Shown: piece after piece, positions 24,725 to 36,107 of the stretch | Layout: each line of letters opens with the position of its first letter | How positions within the stretch are numbered: the first letter of the stretch is position 1 | Source of the DNA: Dysidea avara | Taxonomy: Eukaryota > Porifera > Demospongiae > Dictyoceratida > Dysideidae | DNA: 64,000 bases | Assembly (NCBI RefSeq): GCF_963678975.1 | Contig: NC_089275.1 | Location: 37,672,819-37,736,818 of the forward strand | Direction of reading: 5' to 3' | Notes under the pieces: model-generated | The model's database searches: none | Seen by the model: only the letters and a program-made list of their open reading frames with translations | What the model was told of the DNA's origin: nothing | Translations under genes and position numbers: made by a program

Positions 24725-26201
24725 TAAGTATCTGCAGCAGTAGGATATAAAGCATGTTAGCGTTTCTTTTATGATTAAAGTTTTACAGTGACCGGCAATG
24801 AAGATTAGGCAGCAACTTATGCTGTAGAGAGCAACTTGTACTACAGCATTTGAATTACCTAACCTAATAAACAGAAAAGATTAGCTATACTAACAATAAC
24901 AGTGAAACAGAAATGGAGACTTTAAGATTACTTAACCTAGCTATAACAATAGTAAGGTGAAACAGAAAATGATTTTCCACATATTTAAATGATTGCAACT
25001 CATGTACAACATTAAAACAAGTAATTTAAAAGTTGCAATGTACAGTGAGGAAATTGAACAAGTGAAAATGCTGTAACTGTAACTTGTTGGTAAACAAACA
25101 TCATCAGGTAATTTTGATGGTGATGTACAAATAGCTATAGTTATGCAGAGTAGAAGTGGATCCCTGTGTAGGCCTCAGTCACAGATCAATAGACTAATAC
25201 AGAAAATATCTACTTGAAATACATAATGGAAGTCTGTACAAAATAGATAGCTTACCCTATATGGCTCTGGCTATGCTATGGGAGAATGGCAGGAGAGTTA
25301 TATTATTATTATGGACAACATCTCAAATAAGCTCCTTCAAAAAAAATTTATAGCACTGGTTGTGATATGAATAAAATCTTTGTTGTTTACATTAATTCCC
25401 CAAGTTTTGCTATAGTGATACACTTCTAGAAACTGTTTATAGAAGTTTTTGTGGCATTGATATATATACAGCATTATATACAGCCTGTACCTTGGACTGT
25501 GCCACATCTGTTGTGTTTTGCTGTCGGGTTAAAAGTTAAAATGTTGACGATTTTTTTTGCTGAATCGAAGACTGCATTCAGCCTATAGGGAATGCTATAC
25601 ATAGCTAGGCTCCCCATTGAGAAAATCATGTGTGTGCTTGTGCACTTTTGCCCACCTGAGAAAAATGTTTTAATTAAGCAGTAGCCAGCGCGCGAGCACT
25701 TTACTAAACCTTGTAGTAAACTTACAGCCTAGTCAGTGAAGAAATCCTGGAAGTGAGCAAGAAATTGTAAACATAAGATTAGGCCACTCCAAATAAATTC
25801 TGTTTCCAAATAATGGCTTGAAAAAGCTGCCAACCTTATAATGAAATAGTGGAAATGGACTGCCTACCCGCATGCAAATATGTCTGAGTCCAGGACAGGA
25901 AACGGAGAATTTATTTGGCCCGCCTGACAAATGTTGGGCGTACAGCGCTAGCATGATCAGAGACCACTGAGAATCACGACTCAGTAAGGTGTGAGAGTTG
26001 AATGGCCTCTGCAATTTAAAGAGTTAACACCAATTATAAAATTCAATATTGGGGGATGGCATTTAGTGGGCACCGGCCTGGTTTTTCAGTAGCACAACAT
26101 CAACACCTCTCTTCGATTCGTGATGGTGTGGACGAATAACATGTGTTATCAGTGCCTTGGCTTATTCAACAGTGAGCACATAATAGCGTACATTATGGTT
26201 T
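24725..26201. other. gene-poor stretch
   Basis: It holds a fragment shared with 18170-18275 (near 24780-24890) and a MITE at 25781-25925. I looked here for the missing first exon of the partial TLC gene and found no candidate with the right phase. Nothing else is recognised. Confidence 0.4.
25781..25925. mobile_element. miniature inverted-repeat element (AGGCCACTCC family), short copy
   Basis: It starts AGGCCACTCCAAATAAATTC and ends with the inverse, slightly changed (GGAGAATTTATTTGGCCCGC then CT). Its interior (GCATGCAAATATG) is the reverse complement of the interior of the 2892-3254 element, so the two are members of one family inserted in opposite orientations. Confidence 0.7.
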
Positions 26202-26462
26202 TTACCGTTCTTTAAGTTGCTCAAGCTTCAGATATGCTTCAATAAATTGGTTTTCATCCACTCCTTGTCCATAGCGGTAGCCCCTAATTACCGGTCCAGC
26301 TCCTGCGTCACGTTCACCCTGAGGTTCACCCTTGTCAGCCCCAGTGGTGTTGGCCATCTTTTCAATAAGCACATAGACGAGGATATAGAAGACAGCACCA
26401 ACAATAGATAAAGGAGACAACATGGAAGGCAGCATTTCCTGGAAGACCATTTTATTCAGCAT
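26202..26462 (-). CDS. small single-pass membrane protein, 86 residues
   Basis: Unrecognised small protein in a single open frame. The N-terminal part carries one hydrophobic helix (LSIVGAVFYILVYVLIEKMA). It is followed by a polar, Gly-rich stretch (GADKGEPQGERDAGAGPVI) and a charged helical end (NQFIEAYLKLEQLKER). Start candidates are Met 1, 5 and 10; Met 5 (MVFQEMLPSM) is equally plausible. The layout of short N-terminus, one helix and hydrophilic tail fits small mitochondrial or endoplasmic-reticulum membrane proteins, but I cannot name it. Composition and the clean end argue for a real gene rather than chance, although an upstream exon cannot be excluded. Confidence 0.5.
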   Translation of the reverse strand: MLNKMVFQEMLPSMLSPLSIVGAVFYILVYVLIEKMANTTGADKGEPQGERDAGAGPVIRGYRYGQGVDENQFIEAYLKLEQLKER

Positions 26463-26689
26463 CCAAGAAAACCGGATATGCTACCTTAGTTGTCAGGATA
26501 TTTACGTAATACTGTATGTCTGGACAGTGACCTTTTAATAACTTAAAACACTGTTTCCTAGAAAAAACCATCCTTTACCACTTGTGACCTATTCTGTGAT
26601 GATCATGAGAGAGAGGGTCTATACCAGAGAAGAACTGCATGTCAATAGCTATTATGTTTTTACCATGGAACTTAATGTCAAATGGTAGA

Positions 26690-26840
26690 AAAGTCATTTA
26701 ATGGGGTACCATGGATTTTCATGGCCTATGAAATGTCAGAATTTCATGCCAGAATTTCATGCCAATGCAGAGATTTCATGGGTGCGATATCCATGAAATG
26801 TTGGGGATTTCATAGCAATTTTCATAGTCTTTCATATGTT
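26690..26840. repeat. cluster of CATGAAAT / ATTTCATG words
   Basis: Within 150 bases the palindromic words TTTCATGG, CATGAAAT and ATTTCATG occur at least eight times in both orientations at irregular spacing. A similar cluster lies at 42430-42720. This is not a simple tandem repeat; it may be a degenerate foldback element. Confidence 0.5.
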
Positions 26841-28930
26841 GTGTCTGGTAGTACTTGTGACCTGAGTAGTTAACTATAATAACTGACTGTTGTGGAGGGG
26901 ACTCGCATTTTGAATTATACATAAACACCTGTGCAGTCAGTTTGAACCAAACAATCTTATACGCATGTAGTCCGTAGGCTGAGAGCAATTCCCCCTCCCA
27001 CCACTGAGACACTCTAATAGAGCAATCAACTGTCTATTCTCTATGCCACATCCTGTGACTACTCTGTCTGTCACAGCACAACAGCTTGGTTTGTCCATAA
27101 AGGATCTGGTCTGAGGGGCCTTGATCATCAATATGACAACAGTGTATGTGTAATGCTGTTGTATAAAAACTAACAGCATAATGTATGGGCACTGTCTTTC
27201 TTGTCAAATGACAACTACAAAACAAAATCATTGTAGCACACAGAACCAGTATAAAGTAAATTCTATGCTGTAGACTATTTTTAGAATTGCATTGATGAAT
27301 TGTGATTGAGGGGTCTTCCACACACATTCAATTCTATGAACTTGGAAGATTTTCATCTACTAAACTACATTGGTGCTCACATTTCAAGTCAATAGCCTTT
27401 TTCATTCTGAAGTTATCAGTCACCAAAGTTGGCAAATTAGATGTGTGTGGAAGACTCCTTTTCGCAAATCTGATCACAATAATATCTACTAATTTACTTA
27501 TTTAAAAAATCATTTTACACTAAAAAAATACAGTGATTAGGCAAAGTAACACGAATTGTAGATGGAATACTGGCATCCTGTGCCAATACCTTACTTAAAG
27601 TTATAACCGTATGCAATTAACAAAAAATTATGACTGCTTAATTACTTCTGAAATAAAAATTTAGTTACAAGAATTGCCGGATGTTAAAGGTTGACAAGTT
27701 CATGCAATGAAAATAAAATATTAGCTACAATGCTGCAATGATTCTCCAACTATAGTGTTTAGGTTACTGTAAATATGACTATATACATAACTTACAATTA
27801 TGTTAAGAAATAAATTTAAAAGAATTAGTGTTATGAGTTGACAGAGGTGCTTAAGAGATGATCAGAGCTCACGAAGAAGTGGAAGATTCAGAAATTATTG
27901 GTTCCTTCCTTCTTCCTTAAGGGATATACAGTGCTCCCTCAATTATCCAAACCTCTGTTTTCTGAACGCTTGGTTATCTGAGCAGTAGAAATGACTGCTC
28001 TATTAGAGTATTTTGTCTAAGATGTATGTTCTATTAGAGTATCTGAACAGGGTATGTATAATGAATGGGCTTTGTTTTCCAAACTTTTTGATTATCTGAA
28101 AATGGATAATTGAGGGAGCACTACAATGTGAATATAAATTTAATGTGTATGCAGTCATGTGACCACTAAGTAGGCTTAGATGATAGGACGTTGTGGGACA
28201 TGAAAAAAGCATGCACTAATTCATTAAATATGTAGTTTGCAAACATGAAATAAGTCTGTATCTTTGTGGAACTGATCTAAAAAAGAGCAAAAGAATGCAA
28301 TTAGTGGTACATGCTAGCTATAAAATGTCCTGATTTTTCATAAATAGAATGCATGTAGTTTCATACATATTGCCTGATATTAGCTATAGTTTACAAAAGC
28401 AGCTGTCACAGCTGGGTTTACCATTGGTGTAAGGTGTAAAGATATTATTACATATGTGAAATCCCGCCTTGCAGGTTGGTGTGGTAGGCTTTAAAATTTG
28501 TACTTAAATACAAAGTGTAAGGACTGTATTATAGTACGTCTTGCTGACTTTCACAATTGCCTATAGACATCGATATCGCTCATATAACACTGTGCTCATC
28601 AATACTAGGGGATTTATTGTTGTCTATATACTATGGATGTTACAAAATGAACACTTATTCAATTACGTATACGTACCATAAAATAAGCTATATCAGCACT
28701 TTTGTATCAAGGTTGCTTTAAATGGTGACAGGTATATCATTTTTACCTTAAAAGGAATACATAGCTGAATGAACTACAGTTACATATATAGTATTCATAA
28801 CATGTAGGCATATTTATTGTAAATGATCCTTTAATGCACATAATATGAAATTCATGATCATCAGCTATTTACAGCTGCTAATCATTTAATAGCTGTAACA
28901 TTCCTACTAATAGTACACAATGATTGACTG
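26841..28930. other. gene-poor stretch with repeats
   Basis: It contains a solo ACTCTAATAGAGCAATCA box near 27010, a segment at 27300-27480 related in wording to 46080-46330 and 50940-51160 (ATTC-AATTCT, GAAACTTG-like), and the MITE at 27929-28123. No exon is recognised. Confidence 0.4.
27929..28123. mobile_element. pogo/Tigger-like MITE
   Basis: It begins CAGTGCTCCCTCAATTATCC directly after TA and ends GGATAATTGAGGGAGCACT. Two inverse boxes (TGCTCTATTAGAGTATTTTG and GTTCTATTAGAGTA) lie inside, about 40 bases apart, in the opposite orientation to the 24505 copy. Non-autonomous. Confidence 0.8.
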
Positions 28931-28940
28931 CCTTGTTTGG
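28931..28940 (+). promoter_or_regulatory. CCTTGTTTGG upstream motif of FReD relic 1
   Basis: The exact 10-mer CCTTGTTTGG lies 176 bases before the start position of the broken FReD copy at 29107. It recurs at 41086 and 44096 before the two intact copies. The core TTGTTTG resembles fork-head-type sites, but binding is not shown. Confidence 0.45.
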
Positions 28941-29106
28941 TATAGAGAGTTAGTATTAAGAAAAATACTATACTTGCTCATTTACCTTTAAAGGAAATAC
29001 TAAATGCTTTAAATGTACTAAGCACAAAACTGTCAGATATTTTCAACAATTCACAGTCAATTATTGTAGTAGTGAACTAGAGTTGATCAGTGTTGGCTAA
29101 TTTGCA

Positions 29107-29943
29107 GTGACTACTATTATAACACTAGTAGTTCTAGTTAGTCTAGGAATAGTGTTAGTTGATGGAGAATGTCAAACAAATGGTGGACCTATCAACAACT
29201 GTTGTTGTCTTGGCTACAATAACAACAACTACAATGTAAAAGAATTCAGGAGTCTACACTATTGGTAACTTCTGTGGAGTGAAATGTTCCAATGCTAGAG
29301 TATATTGTGATACTACCTCAGGAGGAGGAGGATGGACTGTTGTTCAAAGGAGAGAAGATGGAAGTGTAGATTTCTACAACAGAGATTGGGTGGAATATGA
29401 AGATGGATTTGGTATCCTTCATGGAGAATTTTGGTTGGGACAAAAAACTGTTATACCCAAGTCTAGCAACACATTTTCATTGCAGCTCTAGGAACACAAC
29501 CGGTTAACTACTGGCTGACACTGATCTGGATAGAGGCTGTAGCTGCCTGTAAAATATGTTTGACAAGCACAGGAAATTGGGAGCTTTGAATAGACTATCG
29601 ATTAAACAATGGTACAAAGTCCTATCTTTACTACAAACGATTTGCTGTAGGACCAGCTGCTAACAAATATCAATTAACCATATCAGGATTTGATAGAGAT
29701 GGACTAACTGATCCATTTAGTGGTTTAAACAACATGTTGTTTTCTTCAAGAGATCAAGATAATGATCGATGGAATAAAGAATGTGCTAAAGTAGATGGTG
29801 GATGGTGGTACAATGCCTGCACTCACATTGAACTCAATGAACATAAGGAAGCACAGATATACCTCAATCATCAATCGCTTATGATACCTTTTTTTGAAAT
29901 GAAAATAAAATCCACAGAGTGTGGTATGTGCAGCACAAACTAA
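29107..29943 (+). pseudogene. fibrinogen-domain (FReD) gene copy 1, broken
   Basis: Host-gene relic closely related to the intact copies at 41290 and 44280. The initiating ATG of the others is GTG here. A one-base insertion near 29240 (TGTAAAAGAATTC against TGTAAAGAGTTC) shifts the frame after NNNNYNV. A stretch at about 29440-29560 is unlike the other copies and looks inserted or replaced, and GAGCTTTGA near 29580 puts a stop where the others read GAACTTAGA. The C-terminal part still reads well: SSRDQDNDRWNKECAK and GGWWYNACTHIELN, keeping the calcium-site and GGWWY motifs of the family. The product of the intact gene would be a secreted lectin-like protein. Confidence 0.85.
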
Positions 29944-30304
29944 TTTCATATTTCACTGAGCACACCCAATATTAATTGTTTTTGCTGTGCATGCACATAA
30001 TATAGCAAACAGCATTCACAATTTCATAGCTACCATGTAGTTTCATTATAGTTTGATATTAGCTACTCTTTTATATGTGACATTATGTGTACATGCAATA
30101 GTACTATAATTATATGGCCCATTTGCTGATTAGTTGATATCAAATTGTTCAAGGGTTAAACCTGTTGATGCTGTTAACAACACATTGCTGTAATTATGTA
30201 ATCACAAGTGATTTACTGTAGAGGTAATAAATCATTATTGCATCTGCAGATACAGTAAGAAGAACAATGATTTGTGTAAAAACAAGCCTCAAAGCTATGC
30301 AGTT

Positions 30305-30475
30305 TATTATTTTACTTTTTATTAATTAAGGCTTTACAGCACAAGTGCTGAAGGTCTGTAGGACACCTGGTCCTATACAGTCTGTTTAAGATGTTACTGT
30401 ATAAGTGTGTTTGAAAAGTTGCAGAAAGGAGAAAAATGACTGGACCTACATGTATGTAGCAATGGTTGGCTTTGG
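30305..30475 (-). mobile_element. SINE, copy 2 (tail region)
   Basis: On the minus strand it carries the same tail as 15605-15812: GGACCAGGTGTCCTACAGAC, CTTCAGCACTTGTGCTG and TAAAGCCTTAATTAATAAAA. The promoter-bearing head is much less clear than in copy 1, so this copy is truncated or old. Confidence 0.65.
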
Positions 30476-30486
30476 GATAAATCCAT

Positions 30487-30636
30487 GCAAAAACAGCCAA
30501 GCTGTGCAGTATAAAAAGGGTGCAGCCTTCAAAATCCTGGGGTGAAACCAAAGTTGGCGGTCATGAACCACTGTTAATTGATCTCATAGCGGATTTTGAA
30601 GGCTGCACCCTTTTTATACAGCTTGGCTGTTTTGCT
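30487..30636. mobile_element. foldback element with AACAGCCAAGCTGT ends
   Basis: The left arm AAAACAGCCAAGCTGT, AAAAAGGGTGCAGCC and TTCAAAATCC is mirrored by GGATTTTGAA, GGCTGCACCCTTTTT and ACAGCTTGGCTGTTTT. The arms are about 50 bp and the loop about 50 bp. The outer arm word is shared with the larger foldback at 35538-35868, so they belong to one family. It adjoins the SINE tail. Confidence 0.75.
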
Positions 30637-32535
30637 TGGATTATTATTTTGCACTAAAACACTCCTAACAGTTTTAAAAGCTAGTAACGTACTTATGTAC
30701 ATACTATGAATGGTGCAAGTGTTATTGGATAGATGGAAGTGACTGCTAGGGTTCTGGTACTTCATTGTGGGTCAGCTGACATGGGTGACCAATATTCTTT
30801 CTTGGACAGTAAACTTCAACAGTACTTTGCTATGAAGATTGACTTTTGCCATGCCTCACGTTCACAAGTGTGTATGCATGACTGAAGCCTATAAGCCTAT
30901 AATACCTTTAATACATGCTTCCATGCTTGCTTCATTTAAGTCAAATGTTTAGCATTGGTAGTTTCAAAAAATACTTATAGCTCAAGTGTGCATGTGCACA
31001 AAATTGATTAGTATAATATGAGTACTGTGTGTTTAGTAGTGACGAAGAAACTTGAAGCAACAACCAGACACTGTAACTGTATATAGCTCTTTATACCCAA
31101 CGAGATCAAAATATAAATGCTTTGCTGCTCAACCGTAACTATTAAGGAGGGCCTAGACCAGACCTGCTGAAAAGTAACTTATGATTAAGTTTATGAATAT
31201 GTGCATGCAGTATAACTGGCAGAACCATTGCACGTGTTGCTTACGGTACATTATTTCATCATAACATTGAGGATTTGGGGTACATTCCTGCAACTTCTGA
31301 TCAATTCAAATCAAACTAGTGCTCGGTCAATACAGAAAAATACCTATCCATCTGATACCAAAGCCAAAGGATCTAGCTATGCAATAACCAATTAGCTAAT
31401 ACTGATTTGTGCTTTTAGCTATACTCACTCACAACTCAAAATTTAATAGTGCTTGAGGAGCCATACAGCTTGGTATCTGGAATTTCCTATTACAAAATAT
31501 GTTATTTGTATTAAGTAAACAAAACTACATCAAGAGGGAATCATATACAAACAGCAGATAGTTGTATGTCATCATTGTCATTATGGCAGTAGCAGCTAAA
31601 ATATAATGGATTCCAACTTCACATAAAGTATAATGTACGTTTAAGTGATAGTTCATCTATCTACGTGATTGTTGGTTATGAAAAAAATTCTCTCCTAGTT
31701 GCAATCTGCACATAAGTTCCATCTTTGTGGGATATCACAACTTGCAAAGAATCATTACAAGTTAACTTTCATGACTTGTTGATTGCTTTCCGAGGTCGAA
31801 AATCCCTTACAGTAGTTGAATAATTATAAATCACAGCTCAGTTGATCAGCTTCACACTCTATATAGTGATATGTAACAACATGAAGCTAACCAAATGTGA
31901 AATTGTTTCTGTATAAACAATCAATTTTGTATGTAGTAGTCAAATTACATCAATCATAGAGGCTTTAAATCCAGACTGATATAGTTACTTGCATTAGTTG
32001 ACTAACTATAGAGTGAAACCTAACAAAAGTAATAAATTAAGTTGGTTTCTAGCTGCATGCATGCTGTCTAGCACTATTAAGATTCCTATGGTTAGGTTTC
32101 AGCTCTGTCACTGGTCCATACCATTTCTCTTCTGGCAAGAAGTCAATGTTGTTTAGGTTTAACTGGTGTGTTCCTTAGGCATGTACATGCTTTTAAGCTT
32201 CAAATTGTTGGAGGATGAAAGTCACAGTTGAGTCTAAATCTGAAATTTTAGCAGAGTTTTGATGGCAAGTTTCCAAATCACCATTAATATTTTCAGACTT
32301 GAAAGTTATGTATACTAATAATAATAATAATAATAAGCTACAGCAGACCTTAATCTGAAAACACTACAATGCTTCCCTGTTTATTGAAGCCCTATATCAT
32401 AAAATGTTATCGGGGAAGCCATACACCAAACTTGTCATGCATGCAAAGTTGGTTGAAGTGGCATGCATGTACTAGGTACAAACATTAAATAAAAATACTA
32501 CTGCATTGCACTCATTTCTATGCTATTACAAAGTG

Positions 32536-34518
32536 ATGAAGGGTGGTAACTGCTTTGTTATCATGATGCTGGTAGCTGCTAGCAGTTCAGCAGTGGAAGA
32601 ACAAATGTTGTTAAACTTCTACAATAGTCTGGGCATGCAGCCATTATTTCCTGCCAAATCCTGTAAGGAAATATACAACTACAACTATGCTAGTCATGGC
32701 AAATCAGGATACTACTGGATCAAGGCTGCTACTTCTGAATCTGCATTTCAGGTAGCTATAGATTACAACTAACTGTAAATATGACTAGATTTTGGAAAAT
32801 CAGCCTTAACGTCACATTTTACAACTGAAATATTTATGATTAAAATAAGACATTACTAACTTCTAATCAGCTTTATAGTAGATCAGTAGTCAGTATCCTG
32901 AATTACAAGAAATATTTTAACAGGTGCACAAGTGCCTTAGTGGTGACACATATAAGTGTAGGTTTTAACATATATTTCAGAGGTGACTGATTTTCCAAAA
33001 TCGGGTCACAAATATAGTGTAACACATTAAATTTTATGTTAATTACAAAGTATATAAGTAATTGGCACATGTAGCTAGTTAGCTATGTATAAATTATCTT
33101 ACCAATAGCTAAACATATTTTGATGCAATGGTTGATTGCATTATGTCAGTGGGTTAAGATTTGTTGTTAAATTCATTGGTAGGGCAGTGATTGCCAATAA
33201 GTGTGAAAATATGTGAGTGAATTGGCATGACTTGCGTATTAATATAATGGAAATAGAGATTGAGAGTTGTATTCATATACTGTACTAAACTAAATATGCG
33301 GCAACTAATTTTAGCTGATCTTTGAATCAGGCATTGTTAGTACCAGTGAGACATGCAAATCGTATACCAAAGATACACAGTACATGGGTATAGTGTAATA
33401 CGACTGCATCCACAGCTATATTTTTGTAGTATATAATATGGCTTCCAATCACTTAGCAGTACATAGTCTATTGGATGGTGCCATCTGGCTGTCACCTGAA
33501 CTGTTTGCTTTCCTCAGCTATAATGACTGAATGCACACACAATACAGCTGAATGCACATGTACTGTTTATATGTATGCTATGTACAGTACGTGTGTATTC
33601 AGTAACTATATGTAACTGAGGTGAGCACATAGCTTTTAGCTGAGGTTAGTGAACAATTCAGGTGACAGATGGTGTAATGATATTCAATAGACTAGACGTA
33701 CTGCTGAGTGCTATTATTGCAGTTGTAAGGTTGTAGCTATTCCATGAATCACTGTGTGTTACTGCAATGAAAATTTGCTGATGTGACAAGCTTCCCACAT
33801 ATTAATATAATGCTTGTGTAGCAAAGAGAAATTTCCTACACTTACCTTAGGTTTACTGTGACATGGTACTGGTTTGTGGTGGAAAGGAAGGAGGATGGAT
33901 GAAGATTGCTGATATTGATGATGGCCGCAACTGTCCCACAGGATGGCAGCAGATAACGTCTCCAGTAAGAGCATGTATAGCTGGTGACAACAATCCAGGG
34001 TGTTATTCAGCATTGTTTGCGAACAATGGTGTTCATTATAATGACATATGTGGTAAAGTGGTTGGATATCAAAAAGCAACGCCAGATGGATTTCATCGAG
34101 GCAAATCTATAGACGACATTTATGCTGATGGAATTTCTTTGACATATGGTACTCCTCGAAAACATATCTGGTCCTATGTAAATGGACACAGTTCTCATGA
34201 TACTGTGTGTGCATCTTGCAACTGTCCATGTGCTAACAACCCAGGAGTAGGTCCACCAATTTTTTACGAAACCACTACTACTGTGATTCTGGCAACTACA
34301 TTGGTGTATCCTTTACTACATATTATACAACTAACCTTCTGTGGGATGGTGAGGGTTGCACTAGAGGTGATAACTGCTGCTCACAGGCTGGCATGCCATG
34401 GTTTCACCGACAACTCCCATTTCAGACTAATGAAGCTATTGAAGCAAGAATTTGTCGTGATCAGTATGCCAATGATGAAGAAATTCTTGTAAAGAACCTA
34501 GAAATTTTTGTGCAGTAG
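32536..34518 (+). CDS. secreted fibrinogen-like protein of the SCK type, two exons, with apparent frameshift
   Basis: Exons 32536-32751 and 33851-34518 (donor GTAGCT, acceptor CCTTAG, phase 0). The ATG at 32536 gives a signal peptide (MKGGNCFVIMMLVAASSSA). Then comes AKSCKEIYNYNYASHGKSGY and YWIKAATSESAFQ-VYCDM, the start of a fibrinogen-type domain (SC.EI....SG.Y.I....F.VYCDM), joined to GGWMKIADIDDGRNCPTGW. Next are NGVHYNDICGKVVGYQKATP and GISLTYGTPRKHIWSYV. The last part reads YYCDSGNYIGVSFTTYYTTN, GMPWFHRQLPFQTNEAIEAR and ends VKNLEIFVQ, but in a different frame. The two frames meet near a six-T run at 34260-34265, and exon 2 is 668 bases, not a multiple of three. Either the gene is broken by a small indel there, or the base count of that run is wrong. 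Similar extracellular proteins occur in sponges and cnidarians (from memory). A MITE lies in the intron. Confidence 0.75.
32782..33010. mobile_element. MITE with TGTGACC-type ends inside the SCK-gene intron
   Basis: The left end TGACTAGATTTTGGAAAATC, AGCC is mirrored at the right by GACTGATTTTCCAAAATCGG, GTCACA. The length is about 229 bp and no frame is present. The TGTGACC terminus resembles those of the elements at 48516 and 51763, although interiors differ. Confidence 0.7.
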
Positions 34519-35537
34519 CATACTGTAACAATGCACAGCACCTTCTACTAAAACAACATACATGTAAATGACACATTTGTAGTGGTGTAGATTGTGTGAT
34601 GTACAATTATCCATAGCTTGTTTGTTCTGAGTTATGCTGATCTGTTTATACATTTGAACATAATGAGTGAATATCATATAGTAATCACAAATGTATGCAT
34701 TTGTGCAAAAGCTAACAATAGAGTATTTTCACAATTATAGCTGACACCGCAAGTACTTATTTATTATATTAAACATCTGTTTTATAGTTTATACATGAAT
34801 TTCCAAAAGAGTTGCAGGTGGTGACTTGATCCCCTGCACTAGACAATAGGAAGTGCTTAAAGCAATGGTGGATCCAACATGGGGCATTGGGACAAATGGT
34901 CCCCCCTCCTTAGTGGAGGAACCATACTTCTTTTAAATACTCAGTCCAAAATCAACTTATGAAGCTGAAAATATGCAAACTCACCTGAAACCAATGTCAA
35001 AACAACTGTCAATATGTCACCCAGCACCTTCATGTGTACTAAGTGCCTCTAAAAATAGTATACAGTGTATATACTAAGATCTCTAGGGATCATGTTTATG
35101 TTCATCATTTTCAAGATTCTATAAGCACATAGCTTTTACAACAGAATTTTCTTTGTCTTTTAAACTAATGTACAACATGTGAGCACACACAAACATAGCT
35201 ACATGTGAGGACACAGAACGCTGAGAATTTAAAATGCACTTGACTTAATTTCACTTCTTATAAACCACAATTCCTTCTTAAACAGCATATGCTTTGCAGT
35301 ATGTGGATGTGGTGTATGTAGCAGTACTGTGATAACAATGTTTATCACATATATAGTAAAATGGTTAGATAATCAAATCGTCCATCAATAATTGTTAGAT
35401 TGTACTTGGAAGACATTCTGATGTAATTGCGTAGTTCCAATTGCTAATATCAATGACTTTGGAAACATGCATGATAATATATCTATACAAGTTAATATTG
35501 TAAGAACATTATTACTTTGATACAGCTGTAAAGTAAT
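34519..35537. other. intergenic stretch
   Basis: Near 34862 the sequence CAATGGTGGATCCAACATGG followed by GGCATTGGGAC resembles the terminus common in hAT-type elements (CAGTGG.GGATCCAG..), so a degraded hAT end is likely. The opposite end was not found. Nothing else is recognised. Confidence 0.4.
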
Positions 35538-35868
35538 TCTAATCAAAAACAGCCAAGCTGTAAAAAAAGGAGTGCGGCCCTTGAAAAGGCTATGGTGAAA
35601 AAAGATGTGAAATCAAAGGTGGCGGCCAAGAAATGGCTGTGATGGTAGGTTAATGGTAAAAATTTTAATAACAACAATTCAGGTGAATGTGGTGCCGCTT
35701 GGTCAATTGGCACAAAATTCACCTGAATTGTCATTATTAAAATTTTTACCATTAACCTACCATCACAGCCATTTCTTGGCCGCCACCTTGGATTTCACAT
35801 CTTTTTTCACCATAACTTTTTCAAGGGCCGCACTCCTTTTTTTACAGCTTAGCTGTTTTTGATTAGAT
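35538..35868. mobile_element. large foldback element, about 150-bp arms
   Basis: The left arm starts TCTAATCAAAAACAGCCAAG and runs through AAAGGAGTGCGGCCCTTG, AAAAAGATGTGAAATC, GGTGGCGGCCAAGAAATGGC and ATTCAGGTGAAT. The right arm repeats all of this as reverse complement with few mismatches, ending GCTGTTTTTGATTAGA. The loop is only about 30 bases. Such a perfect hairpin is typical of foldback or MITE-type DNA elements. It shares AACAGCCAAGCTGT with the element at 30487. Confidence 0.85.
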
Positions 35869-36107
35869 TTCACTTCTTTTTGTATTTGTATACTCCAAAG
35901 CCGGCCTATGGCCAGCTTTGGGGCTTTTTAACCTATATATTTTTCTTTACCACAGGAAAAAGAAAAAGATGAAGCAGATTTTATAAATACTTTAACTCAT
36001 TCTGATTTTATCAGTAAATGTACAAATTATATATATAATGCATATATCAAGAGTTCATTATATTATGAACTCTTGCATATATTTATTACATATCAATTAA
36101 TCCCCAC

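Larger units (their letters stand above)
29944..32535. other. gene-poor stretch with SINE and foldback elements
   Basis: It holds a SINE (30305-30475), a foldback element (30487-30636), a fragment of the dispersed repeat near 31440-31490 (GTGCTTGAGGAGCC, CAGCTTGGTATCTGG), and an ATA microsatellite of seven units near 32315-32336. No exon is recognised. Confidence 0.4.

Noticed and set aside
35543-35862. Two similar 69-residue frames on opposite strands
   Set aside because: Their similarity is a direct result of the inverted repeat; they are the two arms of a foldback element.
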